Source: Acidobacteriota bacterium (GTDB lineage Bacteria > Acidobacteriota > Terriglobia > Acidiferrales > UBA7541). Taken from it: a stretch of DNA of 23,477 nt. Shown one piece after another: positions 9,171 to 17,700 of this stretch. Position 1 is the first letter of the stretch. Each line of letters begins with the position of its first letter. Below the pieces are notes generated by a model that searched no databases, was not told where the DNA came from, and saw nothing but the letters and a program-made list of their open reading frames with translations. The stretch covers positions 1 through 23,477 of the forward strand of contig PMOV01000082.1 of NCBI GenBank assembly GCA_003161195.1, given 5' to 3'. A program made the translations under genes and the position numbers.

Positions 9171-9196
9171 AAATATTGATTCCAATCAGCATATTT
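9171..9196. repeat. AT-rich imperfect inverted repeat
   Basis: AAATAT plus TGATT (9171-9181), a CC spacer, then AATCA, two extra bases (GC), and ATATTT (9184-9196) form an 11-bp stem with a 2-base bulge. It sits alone in the long gene-free region. It could be an operator or a transcript hairpin. Confidence 0.4.
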
Positions 9197-9380
9197 ATAA
9201 ATCAACCGTCCCCGTAACCCACGAGCAACGGTCATCCCGCGAGCAGCCGAGCGCGCGGCGCGAGTCGCCACAAAACCACGGCGCGCCTCCCCGCGAGTGA
9301 CCCCACACAGTGAGGATAAGTCCTTTCTTTTGCTAGCGATGAAGCTATGTCCCAAAACGCCATTTTTAACCCCCATAGAA

Positions 9381-9432
9381 TGATAACGATACAAATTGCT
9401 CCCCGCGCAACCCCTTTGATTTGATAACGATA
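9381..9432. promoter_or_regulatory. Tandem candidate operators upstream of lacI
   Basis: The 11-base word TGATAACGATA occurs at 9381-9391 and again at 9422-9432, 41 bases apart, about four helical turns. The second copy reads TGATAACGATATGA, a partly symmetric site around a central CG, as is usual for LacI-family operators. They lie about 170-220 bases before the lacI start. Autoregulation is an inference. Confidence 0.5.
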
Positions 9433-9602
9433 TGAAATACCCTACGCACACCCCCAGCATCCCCAGCCGGTGACAAATTCACCCTCCGGCGGCAATGTCC
9501 TCCGCGAATGCCTCCTACGCTGCTGGATACGTTTCGCGCTAGAATGCTGGCGTCCAGCCGCTGGGCTACTGGCGTGAGGAACAAGAAACCGTAAACGCTG
9601 TG

Positions 9603-10688
9603 ATGAGGAAAAAAGAATCCGGTGCGGCGCACGAACCCAAGGTCACGCTAAAGACCATCGCGGAGTTGCTCGGCCTGACGCCGGGCACCGTTTCCGCCAC
9701 GCTGAATAATTCGGCTGCCGCGCGCTCCATCTCCGAGCGCACCAAGCAGCGTATCTTTCAGGCGGCCAAGGAATTAAATTACCGACCGAACTATTTCGCG
9801 CGCTCCCTGCGCCTGCAGCGCACGTACACCATTGGCGTCATCGCCGAAGAGATCGGCGACGCCTACGGCGCCATGGTCATCAGCGGCGTCGAAGAATACC
9901 TGCGCAAGAATAATTATTTTTTCCTGACGGTGATCCACCGCCACGACCCGCTGCTGCTGCAAGCCTATTCGCAGTTGCTGCTGGAGCGCGGCGTCGAAGG
10001 TTTTATCACCACGGACACGTCCATCACGGAAAAACCACCATTGCCCACGGCGGCGGTAGCGGGGCACGAACGCGTCGAAGGCGTCACCAACATTACGCTG
10101 GACCATAAACTGGCGGCGCGCCTCGCGCTGCGGCATTTGCTGGAATTGGGGCACGAAGAAATTGCTTTCCTCAAGGGCCATCCCAGCAGTTCCGACTCTG
10201 CTGCGCGTTGGAGCAGCATCTGCGAAATTGCCGCGGAACTGGGCATCCGCATACGCCCGGAACTGACGGTGCAGATTGACAGCACGGTGTCTACGCCAGA
10301 GCTTGGCTATCCCTTCGCGAAGCAATTGCTGGCGCGCCGCCAGCCCTTCACCGCGCTATTTGCCTATAACGATGTTTCGGCCATCGGCACCATCTGGGCG
10401 TTTCGCGAAGCAGGCCTGCGCATTCCCGAGGATATTTCGGTGGTGGGCTTCGACGATACCCCGGGCGCGGCGTACGCCAACCCCGGATTGACCACGGTGC
10501 GCCAGCCGCTGCAGCGGATGGGGCAAATCGCGGCGCAATGCGTGATCGATCAGATCGAAGGCGTCGCGGAGTACGTTCCGGAAATTGCCATTGAGCCGGA
10601 ATTGGTGGTGCGCGCGTCGACCGGGCCCGCGGCGTCGCTGTTCGGCCGCGCGCGATTGGACGAATTAAACAGCTTGTCGTCGGATTGA
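9603..10688 (+). CDS. LacI-family transcriptional regulator
   Basis: The gene encodes 361 residues from the ATG at 9603. A GTG immediately before it (9600) is an equally possible start, and no strong ribosome binding site is seen. Residues 14-70 are a canonical LacI helix-turn-helix plus hinge: VTLKTIAELLGLTPGTVSAT, then RTKQRIFQAAKELNYRPNYF and ARSLR. Residues 75-340 are a periplasmic-binding-protein-like effector domain with family hallmarks such as TYTIGVIAEEI, ALFAYNDVSAIG, PEDISVVGFDD and LTTVRQPLQRMG. Such proteins bind a sugar and release or bind operators centred on CG. It is divergent from the TonB receptor and close to sugar transport, kinase and hydrolase genes, so it is the probable local regulator. 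The inducer is not identifiable from sequence. Confidence 0.93.
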   Translation: MRKKESGAAHEPKVTLKTIAELLGLTPGTVSATLNNSAAARSISERTKQRIFQAAKELNYRPNYFARSLRLQRTYTIGVIAEEIGDAYGAMVISGVEEYLRKNNYFFLTVIHRHDPLLLQAYSQLLLERGVEGFITTDTSITEKPPLPTAAVAGHERVEGVTNITLDHKLAARLALRHLLELGHEEIAFLKGHPSSSDSAARWSSICEIAAELGIRIRPELTVQIDSTVSTPELGYPFAKQLLARRQPFTALFAYNDVSAIGTIWAFREAGLRIPEDISVVGFDDTPGAAYANPGLTTVRQPLQRMGQIAAQCVIDQIEGVAEYVPEIAIEPELVVRASTGPAASLFGRARLDELNSLSSD

Positions 10689-10766
10689 TTGGTTTCAGGC
10701 AGGTTCGAGTCTCCTCCCTGCGCAGATGTAAAGTGCGCCATAGGTCTGGGTGCGGAGGGGAAAGGC

Positions 10767-10786
10767 GCACAGACTGAAGTCTGTGC
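10767..10786. repeat. Hairpin repeat with ACTGAAGT centre (copy 1)
   Basis: A perfect 9-bp inverted repeat, GCACAGACT (10767-10775) and AGTCTGTGC (10778-10786), is separated by GA. It lies between lacI and the cytochrome gene, preceded by GGTGCGG at 10749-10755. It has the same centre as the element at 12107 but a different stem. No U-tract follows, so it is a weak terminator at best. Confidence 0.7.
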
Positions 10787-10856
10787 TACAAAAACCTTTC
10801 GCAGCGTTCGCGTCTCCCTGAATTGATTTCGGTTTTCCTTTCTTCCACACTAAGTC

Positions 10857-12062
10857 GTGCGCGTCAAAAAATTTCACAGACATACGTGGGCGTCAGCTTC
10901 CCTGGTGGCGAGGGCACGCATCGTTGCATTCGCCGTGGTGTGCTTGCTCTGGTTTGCTGCGCCGCGCACAACCTGCGCGCAGCTTTCTACCGACGATCAT
11001 CTTGCGGATCCGGGGTTCTGGCCGACACAGAAGGGCGTGGCCCGCAGTGAATATGTTGGTGCGGCGGCCTGCGCGTCGTGTCATCCGTCCAAGGCTGCTG
11101 AACAAAAAACTACGCCGATGGCGAATGCTGCGCTGTGGGCGGCGCAGTCGGGGATTTTGCACAAGCACGCGAAACTTGATTTTGTTTTCGGAGATTACCA
11201 CTACGAATTGAAGACCGCCGACGGGCAAACCAGCTACACGGTGACGGACGGTCATCGCACGCTGACTTATCCGCTGCTGTGGGCGTTTGGCATTGGCCGC
11301 GTCGGGCAGTCTTACCTATTCAAAAAAGAGGACGGCAATTTTTATGAAGCGCGGGTGACGTTCTTTGCGCCGCTGGACAATCTGGAGTTCACCCCGGGAC
11401 GAGCCCTGATCTCCGCGAAAGACTTGGACGAGGCGATGTACCGCCCAGTAGCGGCTTCGGAAGTGGCGAATTGTTTTGCATGTCACACCACCGCTTCCAA
11501 TACCGGCGGGCCGCTGGACGAAAAGAATCTTATTGCCGGGGTGAGTTGCGAAGCGTGTCACGCGGCGGGCGCAAAACACGTGGCGGCTATGCAAGCGGCG
11601 AAGCTGGCCGGCATTACGGAGAGCGGCTCGCACACCATTTTCAATCCTGCGCAGTTAAAACCCGCGGACTCCGTGGATTTTTGCGGTGCGTGCCACGGCA
11701 CGTTCTGGGATGTGAAGCTGGCGGGAATCAAAGGTCCATCGACGTCGCGCTCGCCCCCGTTTCGGCTGGAGCAGAGCAAGTGCTGGGGCAAGGGCGATGC
11801 GCGGCTGACGTGCATGGGCTGCCACGATCCGCACAAGCAACTGGTGACGGACGATGCCGAGTATGACCACATTTGTCTGAGCTGCCATGTGAATGTGCCG
11901 CAGGCGAAGAGGACGGCGGAGCATCCGGGCGCGGCGTGTCCGGTGAAGAGGGAAAATTGCGCGTCGTGCCATATGCCCAAGGTGTATGTGCCGGAGATGC
12001 ACGACAATTTTACGGATCATCGCATTCGTGTTGCGCGGGCGGGCGAGGCGTATCCGGAATAG
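10857..12062 (+). CDS. Exported heptaheme c-type cytochrome
   Basis: The gene encodes 401 residues from a GTG at 10857. A GTG at 10905 would give a more usual signal length, and neither has a ribosome binding site. The signal peptide is IVAFAVVCLLWFAAPRTTCA. Seven CxxCH heme-attachment motifs follow in order: CASCH, CFACH, CEACH, CGACH, CMGCH, CLSCH and CASCH. After the first motif there is a heme-free stretch of about 125 residues with beta character (FGDYHYELKTADGQTSYTV), and the other six cluster in the C-terminal half. It is periplasmic or surface exposed and must carry electrons. The redox partner is unknown. No reductase or maturation gene is nearby, so it may exchange electrons with a soluble partner. 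It lies between lacI and the kinase/symporter pair, flanked on both sides by ACTGAAGT hairpins. Confidence 0.9.
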   Translation: MRVKKFHRHTWASASLVARARIVAFAVVCLLWFAAPRTTCAQLSTDDHLADPGFWPTQKGVARSEYVGAAACASCHPSKAAEQKTTPMANAALWAAQSGILHKHAKLDFVFGDYHYELKTADGQTSYTVTDGHRTLTYPLLWAFGIGRVGQSYLFKKEDGNFYEARVTFFAPLDNLEFTPGRALISAKDLDEAMYRPVAASEVANCFACHTTASNTGGPLDEKNLIAGVSCEACHAAGAKHVAAMQAAKLAGITESGSHTIFNPAQLKPADSVDFCGACHGTFWDVKLAGIKGPSTSRSPPFRLEQSKCWGKGDARLTCMGCHDPHKQLVTDDAEYDHICLSCHVNVPQAKRTAEHPGAACPVKRENCASCHMPKVYVPEMHDNFTDHRIRVARAGEAYPE

Positions 12063-12090
12063 TTGATCCTTCAGGGGCTAAGTCCCAATC

Positions 12091-12131
12091 GGGAGGTGCG
12101 GCTTACGGCCGGACTGAAGTCCGGCCCTCCC
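12091..12131. repeat. Hairpin repeat with ACTGAAGT centre (copy 2), between convergent genes
   Basis: An inner 9-bp perfect stem, GGCCGGACT (12107-12115) and AGTCCGGCC (12118-12126), has a GA spacer. An outer GGGAGG (12091-12096) and CCTCCC (12126-12131) can also pair, sharing one base with the inner stem. It lies between the 3' ends of the cytochrome and ROK genes, and GGGGCTAAGTCCC upstream (12074-12086) is a further small inverted repeat. It may act as a two-way terminator. Confidence 0.72.
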
Positions 12132-12137
12132 AAATAG

Positions 12138-13127
12138 CTAAATCGATTGGGGAGTGATGAGGGCGGCGCCGCCGGCGATGCCGGAGTCTGCGCCGTAGTG
12201 GGCTACGAGTAGGGGAATTTCGGAGGAGCGGGAGTTTACGGCGTGACGGGACATGCGTTCGCGGAGCTCGGGGAAGAAGGGGTGGAGCATGGCGGCTACG
12301 CCGCCGCCGATGATGAGCACGTCGGGGTCGAGAAAGTCGACGGTGTTGGCCAGCCAGAAGGCCAGGAGTTCGACGGTTTCTAACAAAATTCCGCGAGCGA
12401 CAGTGTCTCCCTCGGTGCTGGCTTGGCCGACCATTTCGCTGGACACCACGCCACCGTTTTTTTGCGCTAGCGCTTGCAGGGCCGACGACCTAGCGGGTTC
12501 GGCGGCGAGCTTGGCTTGGGCGCGCCGGGCAATTGCGGGGCCGGCGGCTAGTATCTCGATGCAGCCGCGTTTGCCGCAGCCGCAGACCGGGCCTTGATAG
12601 TCGATGCTGACGTGGCCGCCTTCAGCGGCAGCGCCGGTGCGGCCGTGATAGATGCGACCATCAAAGAGGATACCGGTGCCGATACCAGTGCCGACGCAGG
12701 TGTAAAAAACAATTTTGCAGCCGCGTCCCGCGCCCCACAAATATTCGGCGAGCGCGGCGGCGTTGGCGTCGTTATCGATTTTCACGGGCACGTTGTAACG
12801 CCGCGAAATTTCCGCCGCCAGGGGAAAGTTGCGCCAGCATTTCAGATTAGGAGGATTCACCACCACACCGGTGGAGGGATCGAGCGGCCCGGGAGCGCAG
12901 ATGCCGATACCGCGCATGGTGGCGCGTGCTTCGGGATACTCGGCGAAGAGCGCATCAATGGCGGCGGTAACGGAGGCCAGTCCCGCGGCGGCGTCGGCGT
13001 TCGCCACCATGGGCTTGCGCAGGCTGGCAACGATGCGCCCGTGGGAATCCACGATTCCGGCGGCGACTTTCGTGCCGCCCACATCGACACCTACAAAGAG
13101 TGCGTCCGCAGCTTCAGGCCTGGCCAT
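12138..13127 (-). CDS. ROK-family sugar kinase (glucokinase-like)
   Basis: The gene encodes 329 residues from an ATG at 13127. Residues 15-20 (DVGGTK) are the ATP phosphate-binding loop. NDAN at 119-122 carries the predicted catalytic Asp120. GHVSID (171-176) followed by CGCGKRGC (182-189) is the ROK signature, with His172 and three Cys as the structural zinc site. A second nucleotide-binding segment is seen at VLIIGGGVAAM. Members phosphorylate glucose, fructose, N-acetylmannosamine or allose with ATP in the cytoplasm. The intact DNA-free N terminus shows this is a kinase and not a ROK repressor. It starts 24 bases after the symporter stop, so the two are almost certainly cotranscribed and act in sequence on an imported sugar. 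Confidence 0.93.
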   Translation of the reverse strand: MARPEAADALFVGVDVGGTKVAAGIVDSHGRIVASLRKPMVANADAAAGLASVTAAIDALFAEYPEARATMRGIGICAPGPLDPSTGVVVNPPNLKCWRNFPLAAEISRRYNVPVKIDNDANAAALAEYLWGAGRGCKIVFYTCVGTGIGTGILFDGRIYHGRTGAAAEGGHVSIDYQGPVCGCGKRGCIEILAAGPAIARRAQAKLAAEPARSSALQALAQKNGGVVSSEMVGQASTEGDTVARGILLETVELLAFWLANTVDFLDPDVLIIGGGVAAMLHPFFPELRERMSRHAVNSRSSEIPLLVAHYGADSGIAGGAALITPQSI

Positions 13128-13151
13128 GATATGGCGCCGGTAAAACGCGGC

Positions 13152-14450
13152 TCACGCGCGCGCGGGGATCACCGGGCGCGATCCCTTGAAGGCGTAATAA
13201 ACGATATAGATGTAGCACAGGACCGGCAGAAGAAAAGCATGGTGGATGCCGAAGCGGTCCGCCATGGCGCCCTGCGCCACGGGAAGAATCGCGCCGCCCA
13301 CGATGGCCATGATCATAAATCCGGAGCCATCGCCGGTCAGCGGACCGAGTTCCGCAACGCCCAGGGTGAAGATGCTGGGAAACATCACGGAATTGAAGAA
13401 GCCGACAAGGATGATGCTCCACATGGCAACTTGTCCGAAGGTGAGCATGGAAGTGCAAACGAGCAGGGCGGCGGCGATGGCCGCTACGCCCAGCACCGTG
13501 CCGGTGCGAACTTTTTGCAGAATCGCCGAACCAATGAAGCGGCCAACCATCGCGCCACCCCAATAATAGGTGACGTATTTGGCGGCGGTAAATTCGGGGA
13601 GATTGCCGATATCTGCCTGTCCGAGATAGTTGATCAGGAAGCTGCCGATGGAAACTTCCGCGCCGACGTAAACAAAAATGCCAACCGCACCCAGTACCAA
13701 ATGGCGATATTTCCAGAGACTGACTTTCGGGCCGCTCTCACCGTGACGTTCGGCGCCGGGCATGGCAGGCAGCTTGAAGAGGCCAATGATCACCGCGAAG
13801 ACGAACAGCGAAGCCCCGATGAACAGGTACGGCACTTTGACGCTCGCAGCTTCGTGTACGCGATAGGCCTGCAACGCGGAAGCCGAAAGCTGGCTGGTCT
13901 GCGCGCTGGTCTGTGCGTTGGCATTAAGAATCAGATAGCCGCCGATGTACGGACCAATGAAGGTGCCAAAGGAATTGAAAGCTTGCGTGAGGTTAAGGCG
14001 GCTGGAGGCGGTCTCCGGCTTGCCGAGTACGGTAACGTAAGGATTGGCCGCGACCTGCAGCAGCGTGATGCCGGCAGCCAGCACCATCAGCGCACCCAGA
14101 AAGAGCGGATACGACGGCACGCTAGCGGCGGGGTAGAACAGAAATGCGCCGACGCCAGTGGTCAGGAGTCCGGCGACCATGGTGCCCTTGTAGCCGATGG
14201 CGTCGATAATTTTTGCCGCGGGAATGGAAAAGATGAAATACGCGGAAAAGAAGGCGAACTGAATGAGCATCACCTTGGTGTAGTTCAAATCGAAAATATT
14301 CTTGAGGTGCGGCACCAGGATGTCATTGAGAACGGTGACAAATCCCCAGAAGAAGAACAGCGTGGTGACCATGGCCAGCGCGCCGGTGTAGCTCTTGCCG
14401 TTCGATGGCCCGACGGGGTTCGCTGGGGCCGCAGTTGTGATGGTAGGCAT
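13152..14450 (-). CDS. FucP/GluP-type sugar:H+ symporter (MFS)
   Basis: The gene encodes 432 residues from the ATG at 14450. A GTG at 14462 would add four residues. GGATGAG about 11 bases before the ATG is a possible ribosome binding site. About 12 hydrophobic helices are visible. Family marks of the fucose/glucose-galactose group are the first helix (LFFFWGFVTVLNDILVPHLK) and LQVAANPYVTVLG followed by SRLNLTQAFNSFGTFIGP. It carries a monosaccharide across the inner membrane with a cation. Fucose, glucose and galactose cannot be told apart by eye. It is first in a two-gene minus-strand unit with the ROK kinase and is divergent from the exported hydrolase over a shared 285-base intergenic region, the expected arrangement for a hydrolase/importer/kinase pathway. 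Confidence 0.92.
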   Translation of the reverse strand: MPTITTAAPANPVGPSNGKSYTGALAMVTTLFFFWGFVTVLNDILVPHLKNIFDLNYTKVMLIQFAFFSAYFIFSIPAAKIIDAIGYKGTMVAGLLTTGVGAFLFYPAASVPSYPLFLGALMVLAAGITLLQVAANPYVTVLGKPETASSRLNLTQAFNSFGTFIGPYIGGYLILNANAQTSAQTSQLSASALQAYRVHEAASVKVPYLFIGASLFVFAVIIGLFKLPAMPGAERHGESGPKVSLWKYRHLVLGAVGIFVYVGAEVSIGSFLINYLGQADIGNLPEFTAAKYVTYYWGGAMVGRFIGSAILQKVRTGTVLGVAAIAAALLVCTSMLTFGQVAMWSIILVGFFNSVMFPSIFTLGVAELGPLTGDGSGFMIMAIVGGAILPVAQGAMADRFGIHHAFLLPVLCYIYIVYYAFKGSRPVIPARA

Positions 14451-14633
14451 GCCGTGTGGCACTCATCCAAGATGACGATTTGGTTCCAACCGGAGCATGG
14501 TTTGCGCCGCCGTGTAGTGTGAGGCGTTTACAGCCAGAGTCAATACCCAAACTGCCGGAGCTTGCGGCAGAGAGTACGGGCAACCCGGGGGATATTGCCA
14601 CAAAGTATGGCGGAAGGAGTAGCGCGGTGCGGG

Positions 14634-14649
14634 CAAAATAACGATTTTG
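14634..14649. promoter_or_regulatory. Palindromic candidate operator upstream of the glycoside hydrolase
   Basis: CAAAAT-AACG-ATTTTG is a perfect 6-bp inverted repeat around a 4-base centre. It contains ATAACGAT, the same eight bases found in both tandem sites before lacI. It lies in the shared region between the divergent symporter and hydrolase genes, so one protein could control both. Confidence 0.45.
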
Positions 14650-14658
14650 TAGTTGCGT

Positions 14659-14686
14659 GCGGCGCGCCGCGGAGGAATGGTATAAG
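14659..14686 (+). promoter_or_regulatory. Possible hydrolase promoter with GC palindrome at the -35 position
   Basis: TATAAG at 14681-14686 is a reasonable -10 box about 50 bases before the chosen start at 14736. No good -35 box lies 17 bases upstream. Instead there is the perfect 12-base palindrome GCGGCGCGCCGC (14659-14670). An activator-dependent promoter would fit but is unproven. Confidence 0.3.
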
Positions 14687-14735
14687 TGCTGGTCGCGCGC
14701 GCAAGTGCACGGCGCGCCTCGCGAGGTTTGCGCTC

Positions 14736-17700
14736 ATGAACATTCGTGGATGGATTTTTGCTGGAGGCATGCTTTTGCTGGCAATGGCGGCGTTCGCCAG
14801 ACCGGTCAAGGCGGAGGATTTTGGCGGCACGGTGATTTTTTATGAGGCAGGGTTTCCCGCGGCGGAGTCCGCCGGCCCGTCGCGGGAGCAACTGGCGGCG
14901 CAATTGCCGGGCGCGCAGGTTGTTTCGGCGGAGGAGTTGGCTGGCGCGCTGGGGAACGCGTCGACGCAATTGCTGGTGCTGCCGTTCGGCTCGGCGTTTC
15001 CGGAGCAGGATTGGTCGGCGATTTATGCATATTTGCAGCGCGGCGGGGATTTGCTGGTGCTCGGCGGGCGGCCGTTTACGCGCGCGGCGTATCGCGAAGG
15101 AAATAGCTGGAAGCTGCGCGAGTACAGCGTGCGTTTTGCTCGGCAACTGCTGATTGACCAATATCAGGACACGCCGGGCTCGGAGGGCATGGAGTTTCAG
15201 ACAAATCCCGAAGTTACGTTTCAGCCGTGGCGCTTTTCGTGGAAGCGCGGGTTTAGCCCGGTGATTCGCTTGAGTGCCGTGGATCTGTATCCGCGCGGCG
15301 GCGCGGCGGGTTCGATCGATGCGCGGCTGGATACGCTGGCGTGGGGCGTGAAGGACGGGCGGCGGCTTACCGCGCCGCTGATCGAGATCGATCACCAACA
15401 AAACGGTTTCGACGGTGGCCGATGGATTTTTGCCGATGCGGAACTGACGAGCGAAGATTTTGCCGGTGCCAGCGGCGCGACCTTGTTGCGCGGCTTGGCG
15501 GAGCGCGCCTTGCGCGGCGCGGAGAGCTTTATCGCGCGACCCACGCTGCCGCTGTATTTGCCTGGCGAACCCGTGCAAGTGGATGTGCAGTGGCGAGCGG
15601 CGCGGACGGCACCGGCGGCGGCCACGGTAAAGCTTTCGATGTTTCCCGAGGGCCAGCCGACGCAGCGCACGACAGAATCCGCGCCGCTGGCCGGACTGCA
15701 CACGCTGACACTCGACGCGCCAGCGGGCAAAGGCTTTTACGTAATCGAAGCGGAAATGCTGGATGGCGACAAGCGGCTCGCGCTGTATCACGCGGGCTTC
15801 TGGGTGCGCGACGAGGCTTTTCTGCGCTCTGGTCCGCGCTTTACGGTGAACGCGGATTATCTGGTAATCGATGGGCATTCGATCGCCGTCGCCGGGACCA
15901 CCTATTTATCGAGCGACGTGCAACGGCTGTATTTCGAGCACCCTAACGCCTATGTGTGGAATCAAGATTTGGCGCAGATTCACGCCGCGGGGCTGAACAT
16001 GCTGCGCGCCGGATGGTGGACGGGCTGGGACAAATTCTGCGACGAAAATGGGCAGCCGTACGAACGCACGCTGCGCACCGTCGAGGCGTATTTGATGACC
16101 GCGCGTAAATATAACTTGCCCGTGCAATTCAATTTTTTTGCGTTTCTGCCGGAGGTGCTGGGCGGGGCCAATTCGTATCTCGATCCGCAGGCGGTGCGCA
16201 AGCAGCAGACTTTGGTGAGCGCGGTGGTGGCGCGGTTTCACGATGTGCCCTACCTGGCGTGGGATTTGATCAACGAGCCGAGCTTTTCGAAGCATCTGTG
16301 GACGCTGTTGCCGAACGACGACGGCGTGGAAACGGCGAAGTGGAACGAGTGGCTGACGGCGCGCTATGCGGATCGCGCGGCGCTGGCGGCGGCGTGGAAC
16401 GTCTTACCCGCAGCGGTGCAAGGAACGATTGCGTTGCCGCAGCCGATTGAATTTACTTCGCGCGGGATGTATATCGGGCACAACTCGCTGAAGGTGTACG
16501 ACTTCACGATTTTCTCGCAGGAATCGTTCGCACGCTGGGCTACTGGAATGCGCGACGCGATTCGCGCTACCGGCTCGCAACAATTGATTACCGTCGGGCA
16601 GGACGAAGGCGGCTACGTAAACCGGCTTTCGCCGGCATTTTTTGGCGACGCGGTGGATTTCACCACGAATCATTCCTGGTGGCAGAACGATGCCATTTTG
16701 TGGGATTCGCTGGTGGCGAAGCAGCCGGGGAAAGCCATGCTGATTCAGGAGACCGGGCTGCAGCGCGAGTTGAATCTGGATGAGGTGGCGCGGCGCGATA
16801 TGCAGAGCGAGGCGGCGCTTTTTGAGCGGAAGTTTGCGGCTGCGTTTGTGCAAGGTTCGGGGGCGATTGAGTGGCAGTGGAATACCAATTCATACATGAC
16901 GGAGGGAAATGAGACGCCGATTGGCGCGGTGCGCACGGATGGAACGGAGAAGCCGGAAGCCACCGTGATGCGCGATTTTGGGACGTTTGCTGGTGCGCTG
17001 GCGGGACACTTGAAAGCGCCGCAGCTGCCGGCGGTAGCGATCGTAACCTCACAGGCGGCGCAATTTTCCGCGATTGCGGATTTGCAGATTGCTGCGCAGA
17101 GGAACGCCGTGCGGGCGATGGCGTATGGTGCGCGGCTGGCTCCTTACGTGACCGCGGAGAATCAAATTGGCAAGCTGGGCGCGCCGAAGCTGGCGGTGTT
17201 GCCTTCGCCACAGGCGCTGACGGAGGCGGCATGGCAGGCGCTGCTGAAATATGTGGATGATGGGGGAAATTTATTGATCACTGGGCCGCTGGACCGCGAC
17301 GAGCATTGGCAGCGGGTGCGGCGGGAAGAGGCACTGGTGGTGGACGCCGCGACGGAGCCGCTTACGTTTCATCAGGCGGAACTGCGTGTCGGCGATCACA
17401 GCGTTTTGTTGAGCTTCGATCAGGACAAACAGAATTGGCTGGATGCGCTGCGCTTTAAGGATGGGGCGACGCTCAAGGAAATTGCGCGCGGGAAGGGGCG
17501 CATTTTTTGGGCGGCGTACCCCGTGGAGTTGGCGGAGGGATTGGCGCCGGCGATCGAACTTTATAATTATGTTGCGGGGCGCGTGGGACTGGCCCCGGCC
17601 TTTGAGCTGCAGTCGCCGGTGGCCTCCGGTGTGCTCGTGTACGCCACCCTATTGCAGGACGCTGTTTTGTACATCGCGATTTCTGACAGCGCGGACGATG

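Larger units (their letters stand above)
8732..9602. other. Long gene-free regulatory region between the receptor and lacI
   Basis: About 870 bases separate the divergent receptor and lacI starts. I see no convincing gene in it: the open frames are short, Arg-rich and have no ribosome binding site. It holds a roughly 170-base receptor leader (8732-8900), the receptor promoter (8907-8935), an inverted repeat (8956-8971), an AT-rich hairpin (9171-9196) in a GC-rich surround, and two copies of TGATAACGATA (9381 and 9422). The stretch 9230-9320 is GC-rich and reads on neither strand as a gene. Confidence 0.75.

Noticed and set aside
9122..9460. Minus-strand open frame of 112 codons in the gene-free region
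   Set aside because: It is rich in Arg, Gly and Ser with no ribosome binding site and no hydrophobic or catalytic pattern. Kept as non-coding.
10366..10373. ATAACGAT inside lacI
   Set aside because: It encodes the conserved Tyr-Asn-Asp stretch of the effector domain, so it is explained by the protein and not counted as an operator.
12594..14522. Plus-strand open frame of 642 codons across the kinase and symporter genes
   Set aside because: It is antisense to two well-supported genes and has a Gly/Ala/Arg/His-rich composition without any recognisable fold.
14463..15878. Minus-strand open frame of 471 codons overlapping the hydrolase start
   Set aside because: It is an Arg-rich shadow of the hydrolase coding sequence with no signal, motif or ribosome binding site.
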